8,970 nt of DNA from CAYOKT01 sp964404605 (GCA_964404605.1 CAYOKT010000105.1:1-8970), one strand, 5' to 3'; shown: positions 1 to 7,214, numbered from the stretch's first letter. Numbers and translations: made by a program. Notes: generated by a model from the sequence alone, not told the origin.

Positions 1-29
1 ACCCCGCCGCACCGGGAACGGGGCAGGCT

Positions 30-50
30 GTGTGCGAGGGAGAAGCACAC
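30..50. repeat. short inverted repeat upstream of the rsbS promoter
   Basis: GTGTGC (30-35) and GCACAC (45-50) form a perfect 6-bp inverted repeat around 9 bp. It lies about 20 bp upstream of the candidate -35 of the signalling operon, so it could be an operator or the end of a hairpin from an upstream gene. No T-run follows. Arms this short can arise by chance. Confidence 0.25.
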
Positions 51-69
51 TCCACACGCCGCCCCCTCG

Positions 70-98
70 TTGCACGCTTGCCACCATCGAATTACATT
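70..98 (+). promoter_or_regulatory. candidate sigma70-type promoter of the stressosome operon
   Basis: TTGCAC (70-75) and TACATT (93-98) are separated by exactly 17 bp, matching sigma70 -35/-10 elements at 3/6 and 4/6 positions. The -10 ends 40 bp before the rsbS start. The 10-mer CCCTCGTTGC covering the -35 (64-73) recurs at the acs promoter at the same distance from its -10, which supports the call. The housekeeping sigma consensus of this organism is assumed, not known. Confidence 0.45.
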
Positions 99-138
99 TC
101 CAACTCATACCCGCCAGCAGCTGAGCCGGGGAGCTTCG

Positions 139-519
139 ATGCCATACAGCGTACCTATCCTTACGATTCGGGACATCCTGGTCGTACCCATCCAGGTGGA
201 CATGGACGACTCCACGGTTTCCCGTCTGCAGAACGACATCCTGCAAAAACTCGATATGACGGGCGCGCGCGGGGTGCTGATCGACATCTCGGTGCTCACG
301 ATGGTTGACAGTTATTTCGGCCGGATGCTGGCCGACACGGCGAGGATGGCCGGGCTGATGGACGCCCGACTCGTCATCACGGGAATGCAGCCGGCGGTCG
401 CCATCACCCTGGTGGAATTGGGTCTGCAGCTCGACAACCTCCACTCCGCGCTCGACCTGGAGAGCGGAATCTCCCTGCTCGAGATGATCATCGAGCGTGA
501 TGGGGGTTCACGCCGGTGA
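139..519 (+). CDS. rsbS: RsbS-like stressosome scaffold, STAS domain protein
   Basis: A 126-residue protein made of one STAS domain. In the stressosome, RsbS and RsbR co-assemble into the core that holds RsbT; under stress RsbT phosphorylates RsbS on one serine and is released. From memory the sequence follows Bacillus RsbS throughout: PILTI near the N-terminus, the VDS motif with Ser58 at the place of Bacillus Ser59, then the segments TGMQPAVAITLVELGL and ALDLESG. The phosphorylatable serine is therefore kept. The ATG at 139 is preferred over an in-frame ATG at 70 because GGGGAG (128-133) sits 5 bp before it and because the protein then matches RsbS in length; the extra 23 residues would look unrelated. 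The stop overlaps the next start by 4 bp, implying translational coupling with rsbT. Confidence 0.9.
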   Translation: MPYSVPILTIRDILVVPIQVDMDDSTVSRLQNDILQKLDMTGARGVLIDISVLTMVDSYFGRMLADTARMAGLMDARLVITGMQPAVAITLVELGLQLDNLHSALDLESGISLLEMIIERDGGSRR

Positions 520-923
520 CGAGAACCATGAAGACAATCCCGATCCGTGAAGAGCAGGATATCGTCACCTGCCGTCGCGCATGCCGCGAAGCGGCCCGGG
601 AGCTGGACTTCAACCTGGTGGATCAGACCCGCATCACCACGGCCGCCAGTGAACTGGCGCGCAACATCTACGAATATGCCGGCGAGGGCGAGGTCTTGAT
701 CGAACAGGTGGACGATGAGATGAAGGGCACGGGGCTGTGCCTCCGCTTTATCGACCACGGACCGGGCATCGAGAACATCGGCCAGGCCCTCGGGGAGGGG
801 TGGAGCTCCCACCGGGGCATGGGGCTCGGTTTGCCCGGATCACGAAGATTGATGGACGATTTCTCCCTCAAGAGCGTGCCCGGCGAGGGGACGAAAGTCA
901 CCGTCGTCAAGTGGTGCCGGTGA
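516..923 (+). CDS. rsbT: RsbT-like serine/threonine kinase (stressosome switch kinase)
   Basis: A 135-residue GHKL-fold ATPase closely resembling Bacillus RsbT, which phosphorylates the STAS domains of RsbS and RsbR and, once free, activates a downstream partner (RsbU in Bacillus). ATP-site motifs are intact: N-box SELARNIYEYAG with Glu46 and Asn50, DHGPG at 80-84, and the glycine-rich GMGLGLPG at 101-108. The C-terminal segment with LMDDFSLKSVPGEGTKV also fits RsbT. The GTG at 516 overlaps the rsbS stop (GTGA) and has GGGGG 9 bp upstream. An ATG at 528 is an alternative start and would remove four residues without touching the domain. The S-T gene order is that of classic stressosome modules. 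No RsbU is encoded in the window, so the partner of the released kinase is unknown. Confidence 0.92.
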   Translation: MTRTMKTIPIREEQDIVTCRRACREAARELDFNLVDQTRITTAASELARNIYEYAGEGEVLIEQVDDEMKGTGLCLRFIDHGPGIENIGQALGEGWSSHRGMGLGLPGSRRLMDDFSLKSVPGEGTKVTVVKWCR

Positions 924-947
924 GGGAGAAACGATGAGGAGAGCGGG

Positions 948-1928
948 ATGACCACGAAAACCAGCCAAAAGCAGCTCAGGGAGTTGATCGCCGCCAGCAC
1001 GCGGATGCTGCGGCTGAAAACGGTCGAGGAAGTCTGCCGACACACCGCGGAGTCCGTCGTCGAACATTCCCTCTTCCAGCGCTGCGTCGTTTCGCTGCTG
1101 GAGGAGGACGGCACCTTCCGGCGTCTCGGATTCGGGGGGCTCACGAAGGAGGAGATCCGAAAGCTGGAAGAGATGCCCCGCAGCACCCTCGAGAGCATGG
1201 AAGAACGGCTGATCGAACGATTCCGCATCGGCCGGTCCTACTATCTCCCCCACTCCGAAGTGGAAATGCAGGGGCTCCAGAGCAAGAAAGCACCGACTGT
1301 GAAGGATGATGGCTGGCACCCCGACGACTTCCTGTTCATCCCCCTTTTCGATCCCGACGAACGCATCGTGGGGTTGATCTCCGTGGATGATCCCTCCGAT
1401 GGTTTGAAGCCGACGGAAGAGAAGCTGCTGCCGCTCGAACTGTTCGCCACACACATCGCCGCCATCCTGGAGAGCCTGCGGAACGTGGGAAAGCTGCAGG
1501 AGATGATCCATAAGCTGCGTGACCAGCAGGAAGTGGTCCTCGAGCTTTCTACGCCGGTGATCAAGATCTGGGACCAGGTGCTCGTGCTGCCGCTGATCGG
1601 GAGTGTGGACAGCGCCCGCGCGCAGCAGATCATGGAGAACGTGCTCGAAGAGATCAACGCCACGCGTTCACGGGTGATCATCATCGACATCACGGGTGTC
1701 CCCCTGATCGATACCCTCGTCGCCTCCCACTTGGTCAAGACCGTCACCGCCGCCCGGCTTCTCGGGGCACAGACGATCATCACCGGCATCAACCCGGAAG
1801 TCGCCCAGACCCTCGTTCATCTCGGCGTGGACCTCTCCGAAATCGTCACCAAGAGCAACCTGGCCCGCGGCATCGAGGAGGCATTGAGCCTGACCGGGAA
1901 ACAGATCGTCGCCGTGGACACGCATTGA
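948..1928 (+). CDS. rsbR: RsbR-type stressosome sensor, GAF-STAS
   Basis: A 326-residue RsbR paralogue. Residues from about 10 to 180 look like a GAF sensor domain (hydrophobic strands including FLFIPLFDPDERIVGLISVDD, then a helix LELFATHIAAILES). A short helical linker (about 180-198) leads into a STAS domain (about 199-315) that begins with the RsbR hallmark ELSTPVIKIWDQVLVLPLIG. Bacillus RsbRA carries a non-haem globin fold at its N-terminus, so a different input domain sits on the same output here. The two residues phosphorylated by RsbT in RsbRA (Thr171, Thr205) align with Ser222 and Thr256, keeping the 34-residue spacing, so both remain phosphorylatable. The GAF ligand cannot be told from sequence. 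The ATG has GAGGAG (936-941) 6 bp upstream and begins 24 bp after rsbT. Confidence 0.88.
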   Translation: MTTKTSQKQLRELIAASTRMLRLKTVEEVCRHTAESVVEHSLFQRCVVSLLEEDGTFRRLGFGGLTKEEIRKLEEMPRSTLESMEERLIERFRIGRSYYLPHSEVEMQGLQSKKAPTVKDDGWHPDDFLFIPLFDPDERIVGLISVDDPSDGLKPTEEKLLPLELFATHIAAILESLRNVGKLQEMIHKLRDQQEVVLELSTPVIKIWDQVLVLPLIGSVDSARAQQIMENVLEEINATRSRVIIIDITGVPLIDTLVASHLVKTVTAARLLGAQTIITGINPEVAQTLVHLGVDLSEIVTKSNLARGIEEALSLTGKQIVAVDTH

Positions 1929-1977
1929 CAAGGTCAAACCAGCCCGGACCAAACCGGGGGGAAGGTTCCTCCGATTC

Positions 1978-3042
1978 ATGGCCTTGACGGGTAAACAGCA
2001 GGAGAACCGGCAGCCGGTCCTCCCCGGCAGTGAACCGGAGCGTATTCCCATCGAGGACGAGTTCGCCCTCTACTCCGTCCGCAGCGCCGCCTTGCGGCGC
2101 GCCCGCAGGCTCGGGATGCCCGAACCGGGCATCGGAGAGCTGGAAATCATCATCCGGGAACTGGTCCAGAACGTTCTCGTACACGGCGGCGGAAAAGGGC
2201 AGGTGGTGATCAGCCACCTCTCCGAAGGGGGCGGGCATTCGCTCCTCCTCGATGTTTTCGACCGGGGAAAAGGTTTCGAGAACATCGACCTGGCCCTGCG
2301 GGACGGCTACACCACCTCGGGGGGGCTCGGCGGCGGTCTCCCGGCGGTGCGGCGGTTTTCGGACCGCTTCGAGATCCTCAACCCCGGGCCGGGCGGCACC
2401 CACCTGCGGGCGGTGAAGCACATCCGGAAACGGCCCGACCCCGAATACGGCTGGAGTTTCACCCTCCTCACCCGGCCGCGCCCGGGGGAAAGTGTCTGCG
2501 GGGACAAGGGGGCGATCATTCACGATGCGGATCGGCTGATCGTGATCCTCGCCGACGGCCTCGGACACGGCCCCCTCGCGGCGGAGGCGGCGGAACGGGC
2601 CGTCCACCACGTGAAAACCAACGCCCGCGTGCCGTTGGAGGAACTCGTGCCGATGCTGGATGGTGAGCTCCGGGATACACGCGGCGCAGCGGTATCGATC
2701 GCGAGAATCCTGCCTTCACAGCACGCGATACACTGGCTGGGGATCGGAAATGTCCGGGGATGCCTGCTCCCCCCGGCCCAATCCCATGAGCGGCAGACGA
2801 TAACATTCACCAACTTCAATGGGACCGTGGGGGCTTCACCGGAACGATTCAAGGTGCTGACCTATTCGTACCGGGCGGGCGACTGGATGGTTCTCACCAG
2901 CGACGGGATCAAGAGCCGCTGGCCGGAAGGCGCGACCCGGCTTGAGAAGCACGACATCTTCAGCCTCGGCAAGTTGCTCCTGGATGAAGCCGCGCGACCC
3001 CGGGACGACGCCTCGGTACTCGTGGGACGGGCCGTGCGATGA
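1978..3042 (+). CDS. RsbT-like ATPase fused to RsbX-like PP2C phosphatase
   Basis: A 354-residue two-domain protein. Residues about 22-150 form an RsbT-like GHKL ATPase: N-box IIIRELVQNVLVHGG (Glu61, Asn65), DRGKG 95-99, and GGLGGGLPAVRRF 116-127. Residues about 158-354 form a PP2C/SpoIIE-type phosphatase resembling RsbX, with ESVCGDKG (Asp176), LADGLGHG (Asp193), RGAAVSIARI, GIGNVRG, TSDGI (Asp309) and a final DDASVLVGR (Asp343/344). The metal-binding aspartates of the family are all present, so activity is expected. RsbX removes phosphate from RsbS/RsbR and resets the stressosome. Fusion to a second RsbT domain could dock the phosphatase on the core in place of free RsbT, or give kinase and phosphatase in one chain; both are inference. 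GGGGGGAAGG (1956-1965) lies 12 bp before the ATG, rather far. The stop overlaps the next start (ATGA). Confidence 0.87.
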   Translation: MALTGKQQENRQPVLPGSEPERIPIEDEFALYSVRSAALRRARRLGMPEPGIGELEIIIRELVQNVLVHGGGKGQVVISHLSEGGGHSLLLDVFDRGKGFENIDLALRDGYTTSGGLGGGLPAVRRFSDRFEILNPGPGGTHLRAVKHIRKRPDPEYGWSFTLLTRPRPGESVCGDKGAIIHDADRLIVILADGLGHGPLAAEAAERAVHHVKTNARVPLEELVPMLDGELRDTRGAAVSIARILPSQHAIHWLGIGNVRGCLLPPAQSHERQTITFTNFNGTVGASPERFKVLTYSYRAGDWMVLTSDGIKSRWPEGATRLEKHDIFSLGKLLLDEAARPRDDASVLVGRAVR

Positions 3043-3629
3043 ACGACAAGAGGAAAAAGCAAGAGACCCTCCGCGAACTCCAGCGGCGGAACGAAGAGCT
3101 GGAAAAGGAAGTCGCCTCCCTGCACGAGGAACTCGAGTTGACGCACCGGGGGACGCTGGAGCTTTACAACGAGGTCGAGACGAAGAACGAGGAGCTGCGC
3201 AGGCACGAAGAGGAGCTGAGCAGGAAAAACCAGGAACTCGCGGAAGCCCTCGAGCAGATCAAGGCGAGCGAAGAGGCGAGAATGGAGGCCGTCCGCACCG
3301 CCGCGATCGGCTCGATCGTGATCACCTACAACCATGAGATCAACAATCCCCTGGCGATCATCTATACCGCGGTCGATCTCCTCCGGCGCATGGACTGCAA
3401 ACTCGATTCCGCAATGGAATCGCACCTGGACAAGATCCGCCGGTCCGCCAAGCGAATTCACGAAGTGATCGACAAGATCAAGGAATACGAGAACCTCCTC
3501 CCGAAATCCTATGTCAACTGGGAGATGCTCGACCTGCACACCTCGGCGAACCGGAACAAAGCCGACCCATCGGGCGAGGACGATAAAACGAAACGAACCG
3601 GGCGGCGGAGCGGGAAAAAGCCCGGCTGA
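3039..3629 (+). CDS. coiled-coil protein with HisKA (H-box) domain, no ATPase domain
   Basis: A 196-residue protein. Residues about 1-85 are charged heptad-rich coiled coil (many EEL/NEEL units). Residues about 86-158 resemble a histidine-kinase dimerisation and phosphoacceptor domain: AIGSIVITYNHEINNPLAII puts the phosphorylatable histidine at His99, followed by a second helix (HLDKIRRSAKRIHEVIDKIKEY). The last 35 or so residues are hydrophilic, basic and low in complexity. No N, G1, F or G2 boxes follow, and only 56 bp separate the stop from the next gene, so the HATPase domain is absent and not merely out of frame. It may serve as a phosphotransfer or scaffold protein, receive phosphate from another kinase, or signal to the receiver encoded next. 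The 4-bp ATGA overlap indicates translational coupling with the ATPase-phosphatase fusion. A degenerate kinase is the alternative reading. Confidence 0.75.
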   Translation: MNDKRKKQETLRELQRRNEELEKEVASLHEELELTHRGTLELYNEVETKNEELRRHEEELSRKNQELAEALEQIKASEEARMEAVRTAAIGSIVITYNHEINNPLAIIYTAVDLLRRMDCKLDSAMESHLDKIRRSAKRIHEVIDKIKEYENLLPKSYVNWEMLDLHTSANRNKADPSGEDDKTKRTGRRSGKKPG

Positions 3630-3685
3630 TTCCGGAATATTGCGGCCTTCTTCCGGGATACCACAGCGACGAGGACAGCCTGACC

Positions 3686-4069
3686 ATGCAGGAACTCAAA
3701 CCGAACCTCCTGATCGTGGATGATGAGCCGGAGCTGCTCGAACTGTACACCGAATCCTTCGAGCTGCTGGGCCTCGGGGTGGTCCCGGCCCGTGACGGCG
3801 AGGAAGCCTGGCGGCTCTTCTCCGCGAGGGAGGGGGCGTTCCAGCTTGTCATCAGCGACATTTTCATGCCGCGCCTGAACGGAATCGAGCTCCTCAACCG
3901 GATCAAGCGGAGTCACCCGCACATCCCGGTGCTGCTGATCTCGGGCTATGAACACCGCCGCGAAATGGTCAGCCAGTCCCCGATCCAGCCGGATGAGTAC
4001 CTGGAGAAGCCCTTCGAGCTCGAAACCCTGTTCGAAGCGGTGCAGCGGCTTCTCCCCGCCGGACTTTAA
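3686..4069 (+). CDS. single-domain response regulator (receiver only)
   Basis: A 127-residue CheY-like receiver with no output domain. The acidic pair Asp12-Asp13 lies in LLIVDDEPELL, the phosphoacceptor is Asp58 in LVISDIFMPRLNG, the switch serine is Ser86 in LLISGYEH, and the conserved lysine is Lys108 in EYLEKPF. All catalytic positions are present, so phosphorylation is expected. Lone receivers act by binding partners or pass phosphate along a relay. The H-box protein encoded 56 bp upstream is the obvious candidate partner, and the stressosome genes make up the rest of the likely operon. GAGGA (3671-3675) stands 10 bp before the ATG. Which protein it acts on cannot be seen here. Confidence 0.92.
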   Translation: MQELKPNLLIVDDEPELLELYTESFELLGLGVVPARDGEEAWRLFSAREGAFQLVISDIFMPRLNGIELLNRIKRSHPHIPVLLISGYEHRREMVSQSPIQPDEYLEKPFELETLFEAVQRLLPAGL

Positions 4070-4173
4070 CCCGGGACGCAGAGGCGGCGCCTCGCCCACG
4101 CTGTCATGATATCCCGCCTGCCCTCCACGAGACAGTCCAACCTTTTCTTGTGACCGTTGTTGCGGTTCCCTCG

Positions 4174-4202
4174 TTGCTCCCGGGCGGCTTCTCCGCTATA
4201 AT
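4174..4202 (+). promoter_or_regulatory. sigma70-type promoter of acs
   Basis: A perfect TATAAT (4197-4202) has TTGCTC (4174-4179) exactly 17 bp upstream. It lies in the 240-bp gap between the response regulator and acs, which predicts a leader of roughly 100 nt. The 10-mer CCCTCGTTGC at 4168-4177 matches the element at the rsbS promoter. I see no convincing operator or gene in the rest of 4070-4309. Confidence 0.65.
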
Positions 4203-4309
4203 GCCACGCCGGGGCCGGCAGGCCCCCCGCCTGTCCCACCGCCCATCGTGAAGTAAACGGGGAGGGTACGCATCCACAGGGGCAGGACCGAACCAATCCT
4301 GGAGGACTC

Positions 4310-6238
4310 ATGACGGCGAAATCCGCCGGGCGGAAAGCGGACGCGGAGCTGAACGACACCCACCCGAGAGCAACCGTGCCTCCGCCGGACCATGTTGTTG
4401 AAAGTGCGCATGTGAAAGACTGGGACGCGCTGTGCAGGCAAGCCCGGTCCGACCCCGTCGCCTTCTGGGAGAGCAGGGCGAAGGAGCTGGACTGGTACGA
4501 GACCTGGGACAGAGTCCTCGACGAGTCGGAGGCGCCCTTCTACAAGTGGTTCACCGGCGCGAAGACGAACGTGGTGCTGAACGCCCTCGACCGTCACATG
4601 CACACCTATCGCAAGAACAAGGTGGCCCTGATCTGGGAGGGCGAGAACGGCGACCAGCAGCACATGAGCTACTACCGCCTGCGGCAGGAGGTGAACCGTT
4701 TCGCCAACGTTCTCAAGAGCATGGGGGTACACAAGGGCGACCGGGTGACGATCTACCTGGGCCGCATCCCGGAACTCGTCATCTCGATGCTGGCGACGGC
4801 GAAGATCGGCGCGATTCACAGTGTCGTCTACGGCGGCTTTTCGACCGAAGCCCTCGCCGAGCGCATCGAGGACGCCGAGAGCCGGGTGCTGATCACCGCG
4901 GACGGCGGGTACATCCGCGGGAAGATCGTGCCGTTGAAACAGATCGCCGACGAGGCGGTGGCGCGCTCCGGGTTCGTCGAGCATGTGATCACGGTGCGGC
5001 GCACCGGGCGGGAAATCAACATGGAGGTCGGCCGCGACTATTGGTACCATGAACTGACCTGCCTGCCCGTCGCCCACGGGGAATGCGAAACCGAGGTGAT
5101 GGACGCCGAGGACCCCCTCTTCATCCTCTACACCTCCGGCACCACGGGCAAGCCGAAGGGCGTGCTGCACACCCACGGCGGCTACCAGGTGCAGATCGCG
5201 ACGACGCTGCAATATGTCTTCGACATCAAGGACGAGGACCGGTACTGGTGCGCGGCGGACCCGGGCTGGATCACCGGGCACAGTTACATCGTCTACGCTC
5301 CCCTGATCCTCGGCGCGACGAGCTTCCTCTACGAGGGGGCGCCCGATTACCCCTACCCGGACCGATGGTGGCGGATGATCGAGAACTACGGGTTGACCAT
5401 CCTCTACACGGCGCCCACCGCCATCCGCGGCCTGATGCGCTTCGGGGAGAGCTGGCCGAACCGTCACAACCTGTCGAGTTTGCGGCTGCTGGGGACCGTG
5501 GGCGAGCCGATCAACCCGGAGGCCTGGCGATGGTACCACGAGGTCATCGGCGGCGGCCGCTGCCCGGTCATGGACACCTGGTGGCAGACGGAAACCGGCG
5601 GTTTCATGATCTCCCCGCTCCCCGTGACGCCCCTGAAGCCGGGGTCGGCGACGCGCGCTTTCCCCGGGATCGAGGCCGATGTCGTGGACGAGAAGGGGGA
5701 ATCCTGCCGGGTGGACGAGGAGGGTTACCTCGTCCTCAAGCGACCCTGGCCGGGGATGCTGCGAACCATCTACGGCGATCCGGACCGCTATGTCGAGCAG
5801 TACTGGTCCCGGTTCCGGGAGAAGGGCTACTACCTGACCGGCGACAGCGCCCGCCGGGACGAGGACGGGTACATCTGGATCATCGGCCGGATGGATGATG
5901 TGATCAAGGTCGCCGGGTACCGTCTCGGGACAGCCGAGGTCGAGAGCGCGCTGGTCAGCCATCCCGCCGTCGCGGAGGCGGCGGTGATCGGGGTGCCGGA
6001 CGAGATCAAGGGCAACGTGATCCACGCCTTCGTCATCCTCGGCAAGGGGGTGGACGAGCCCGGCGAGGACGATCTGAAGCTCCATGTCCGCAAGGAGATC
6101 GGCCCGATCGCCGTGCCGGCCCAGATCGAGATCGTCGACAGCCTGCCGAAGACCCGCAGCGGGAAGATCATGCGGCGCGTTCTCCGCGCGAAGGCGATGG
6201 GCCAGCCCCTCGGCGACCTGAGCACCCTCGCGGATTAG
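4310..6238 (+). CDS. acs: acetyl-CoA synthetase (AMP-forming)
   Basis: A 642-residue enzyme that activates acetate with ATP and CoA, through acetyl-AMP, to acetyl-CoA, AMP and PPi in the cytoplasm. It is a full-length member of the adenylate-forming family. The phosphate loop YTSGTTGKPKG begins at Tyr274. DTWWQTETGG (422-431) carries Trp425, the residue that keeps the acyl pocket small enough for acetate in Salmonella Acs. TGDSARRDEDGY has Asp512, and Arg527 and Arg538 match the other nucleotide contacts. PKTRSGKIMRR near the end holds Lys619, the catalytic lysine that is reversibly acetylated in many bacteria. The protein ends at STLAD, a little shorter at the C-terminus than enterobacterial Acs. 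GGAGGA (4301-4306) precedes the ATG by 3 bp. It has its own promoter and terminator, so it is probably a single-gene unit unrelated to its neighbours. Confidence 0.96.
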   Translation: MTAKSAGRKADAELNDTHPRATVPPPDHVVESAHVKDWDALCRQARSDPVAFWESRAKELDWYETWDRVLDESEAPFYKWFTGAKTNVVLNALDRHMHTYRKNKVALIWEGENGDQQHMSYYRLRQEVNRFANVLKSMGVHKGDRVTIYLGRIPELVISMLATAKIGAIHSVVYGGFSTEALAERIEDAESRVLITADGGYIRGKIVPLKQIADEAVARSGFVEHVITVRRTGREINMEVGRDYWYHELTCLPVAHGECETEVMDAEDPLFILYTSGTTGKPKGVLHTHGGYQVQIATTLQYVFDIKDEDRYWCAADPGWITGHSYIVYAPLILGATSFLYEGAPDYPYPDRWWRMIENYGLTILYTAPTAIRGLMRFGESWPNRHNLSSLRLLGTVGEPINPEAWRWYHEVIGGGRCPVMDTWWQTETGGFMISPLPVTPLKPGSATRAFPGIEADVVDEKGESCRVDEEGYLVLKRPWPGMLRTIYGDPDRYVEQYWSRFREKGYYLTGDSARRDEDGYIWIIGRMDDVIKVAGYRLGTAEVESALVSHPAVAEAAVIGVPDEIKGNVIHAFVILGKGVDEPGEDDLKLHVRKEIGPIAVPAQIEIVDSLPKTRSGKIMRRVLRAKAMGQPLGDLSTLAD

Positions 6239-6270
6239 GCGGAGCCTCTGCTCCGTTTCCCTTAACGAGC

Positions 6271-6302
6271 GAAGGGTCCGCACCGTGTGGTGCGGACCCT
6301 TC
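6271..6302. terminator. bidirectional terminator-like hairpin between acs and flagellin
   Basis: GAAGGGTCCGCACC (6271-6284) and GGTGCGGACCCTTC (6289-6302) form a perfect 14-bp stem with a GTGT loop. It starts 33 bp after the acs stop and lies 36 bp beyond the stop of the converging flagellin gene, so it can serve both transcripts. Neither strand has a strong T-run after the stem, so termination may be weak, factor-aided or mainly protective for the mRNA 3' ends. Confidence 0.75.
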
Positions 6303-6338
6303 TCATGCAGGGCGTAGAATCGCGGTCCCTCCGCGGAC

Positions 6339-7175
6339 TTACCCGATCAGTCCGGCCACGATCTGCGGGACGAGGTTCGCTTGCGCGAGCATCGAAATCC
6401 CGGTCTGCATCAGAATCTGAGCACGCACGAATTCGCTCATCTCCGCCGCGATGTCTGCGTCGCGGACCTGGGATTCGCTCTGCGTGGCGTTCTCACGACT
6501 GATCTGCAGGTTGAGGATCGTGTTCTGAAGCCGGTTCACATACGCACCAATGCGGGTACGCTCCTGGTCCTTGGTGTCGATCGCGGAATCCAGCGAAGAG
6601 ATCGCCCTCTGGGCGGCCAACGTGTTCGTGATCGAAACACCGGAGAGGCCAAGCGCGCTGAGCCGCATGTCGGTCAGGTTGACGTAGTAGTAGTCCTGGC
6701 CACTGACGTTGTACGTACCGATGTGGAATTTAAGGCCGGTACCACCGGACAAGCTCCCATTCAACAGGTAGACCCCGTTGTAATGGATCGTGGAAGCGAT
6801 CCGTTGGATCTCCGACTTCAGTTGCTGGAATTCGACATCCAGCGCGTTCCGGTCGAGGCTCGTCAGCGAGCCGTTCGACGCCTGAATTGCCAGGGCACGC
6901 AGTCTGATGAGTTTCTCATCAATCACCGTGAGTGCACCCTCAGCGGTGGCGAGCAAGTTGATGTTGTAGTTCGCGTTGCGTTCCGCCTCCTCCATGGAGG
7001 CGATCTGCGCACGGAACCGTTCACTGATCGCCAGACCCGCGGGGTCGTCCCACGAATAATTGATGCGCAAACCCGAACTGAGGCGCGTGATCGCGTTATC
7101 AAGCGCCATCTGGGTTTGCCCGATGTTCCTCTGCGCAATGAGCGAGAGGACATTGTGGTTTATTCGGGTACTCAT
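6339..7175 (-). CDS. fliC: flagellin, compact D0-D1 form (copy 1)
   Basis: A 278-residue flagellin, the filament subunit exported by the flagellar type III system. It has the standard N-terminal helix (INHNVLSLIAQRNI, AITRLSSGLRINYSWDDPAGLAISERFRAQI), the D1 core (ANYNINLLATAEGALTVIDEKLIRLRALA) and the C-terminal D1-D0 segment (RLQNTILNLQISRENATQSESQVRDADIAAEM, then FVRAQILMQTGISMLAQANLVPQI). Only about 80 residues lie between these regions, so the exposed D2/D3 domains of larger flagellins are missing. No cysteine is present, as usual for flagellins. The ATG has GGAGGT (7181-7186 on the plus strand) 5 bp upstream. It is about 70% identical by eye to the second flagellin encoded at 7883-8725. 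No clear sigma28 promoter was found for it; transcription may come from its own leader or from upstream. Confidence 0.95.
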   Translation of the reverse strand: MSTRINHNVLSLIAQRNIGQTQMALDNAITRLSSGLRINYSWDDPAGLAISERFRAQIASMEEAERNANYNINLLATAEGALTVIDEKLIRLRALAIQASNGSLTSLDRNALDVEFQQLKSEIQRIASTIHYNGVYLLNGSLSGGTGLKFHIGTYNVSGQDYYYVNLTDMRLSALGLSGVSITNTLAAQRAISSLDSAIDTKDQERTRIGAYVNRLQNTILNLQISRENATQSESQVRDADIAAEMSEFVRAQILMQTGISMLAQANLVPQIVAGLIG

Positions 7176-7180
7176 ACAGT

Positions 7181-7186
7181 ACCTCC
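7181..7186 (-). promoter_or_regulatory. ribosome binding site of flagellin copy 1
   Basis: On the minus strand GGAGGT lies 5 bp before the ATG whose A is at 7175. It fixes the start and gives the N-terminus MSTRINHN shared with the other flagellin. Confidence 0.8.
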
Positions 7187-7198
7187 GTTGCTAGTGGG

Positions 7199-7214
7199 TG
7201 GTGTATCTACACCA
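7199..7214. repeat. perfect palindrome in the flagellin-1 leader, near the RBS
   Basis: TGGTGTA-TC-TACACCA is a perfect 7-bp inverted repeat with a 2-bp centre. It sits 12 bp upstream of the ribosome binding site of flagellin copy 1, so it could be a protein-binding site or, in the mRNA, a small hairpin affecting translation. The function is unknown. Confidence 0.5.

Noticed and set aside
3500..3690. A frameshifted HATPase domain after the H-box protein
   Set aside because: No ATP-site motifs are seen in any frame here, and the space before the receiver gene is far too short for that domain.
4081..4093. GAGGCGGCGCCTC hairpin just after the response regulator as a terminator
   Set aside because: The stem is about 5-6 bp with almost no loop and no T-run follows; not enough to call a terminator.
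4149..4153. TGTGA as a CRP half-site before acs
   Set aside because: No TCACA partner at the proper distance; a single pentamer is expected by chance.
4196..6283. A 695-codon open frame on the minus strand across acs
   Set aside because: It mirrors acs in a GC-rich gene, its translation is rich in His, Arg, Asp, Pro and Val without any recognisable domain, and acs is certain on the other strand.
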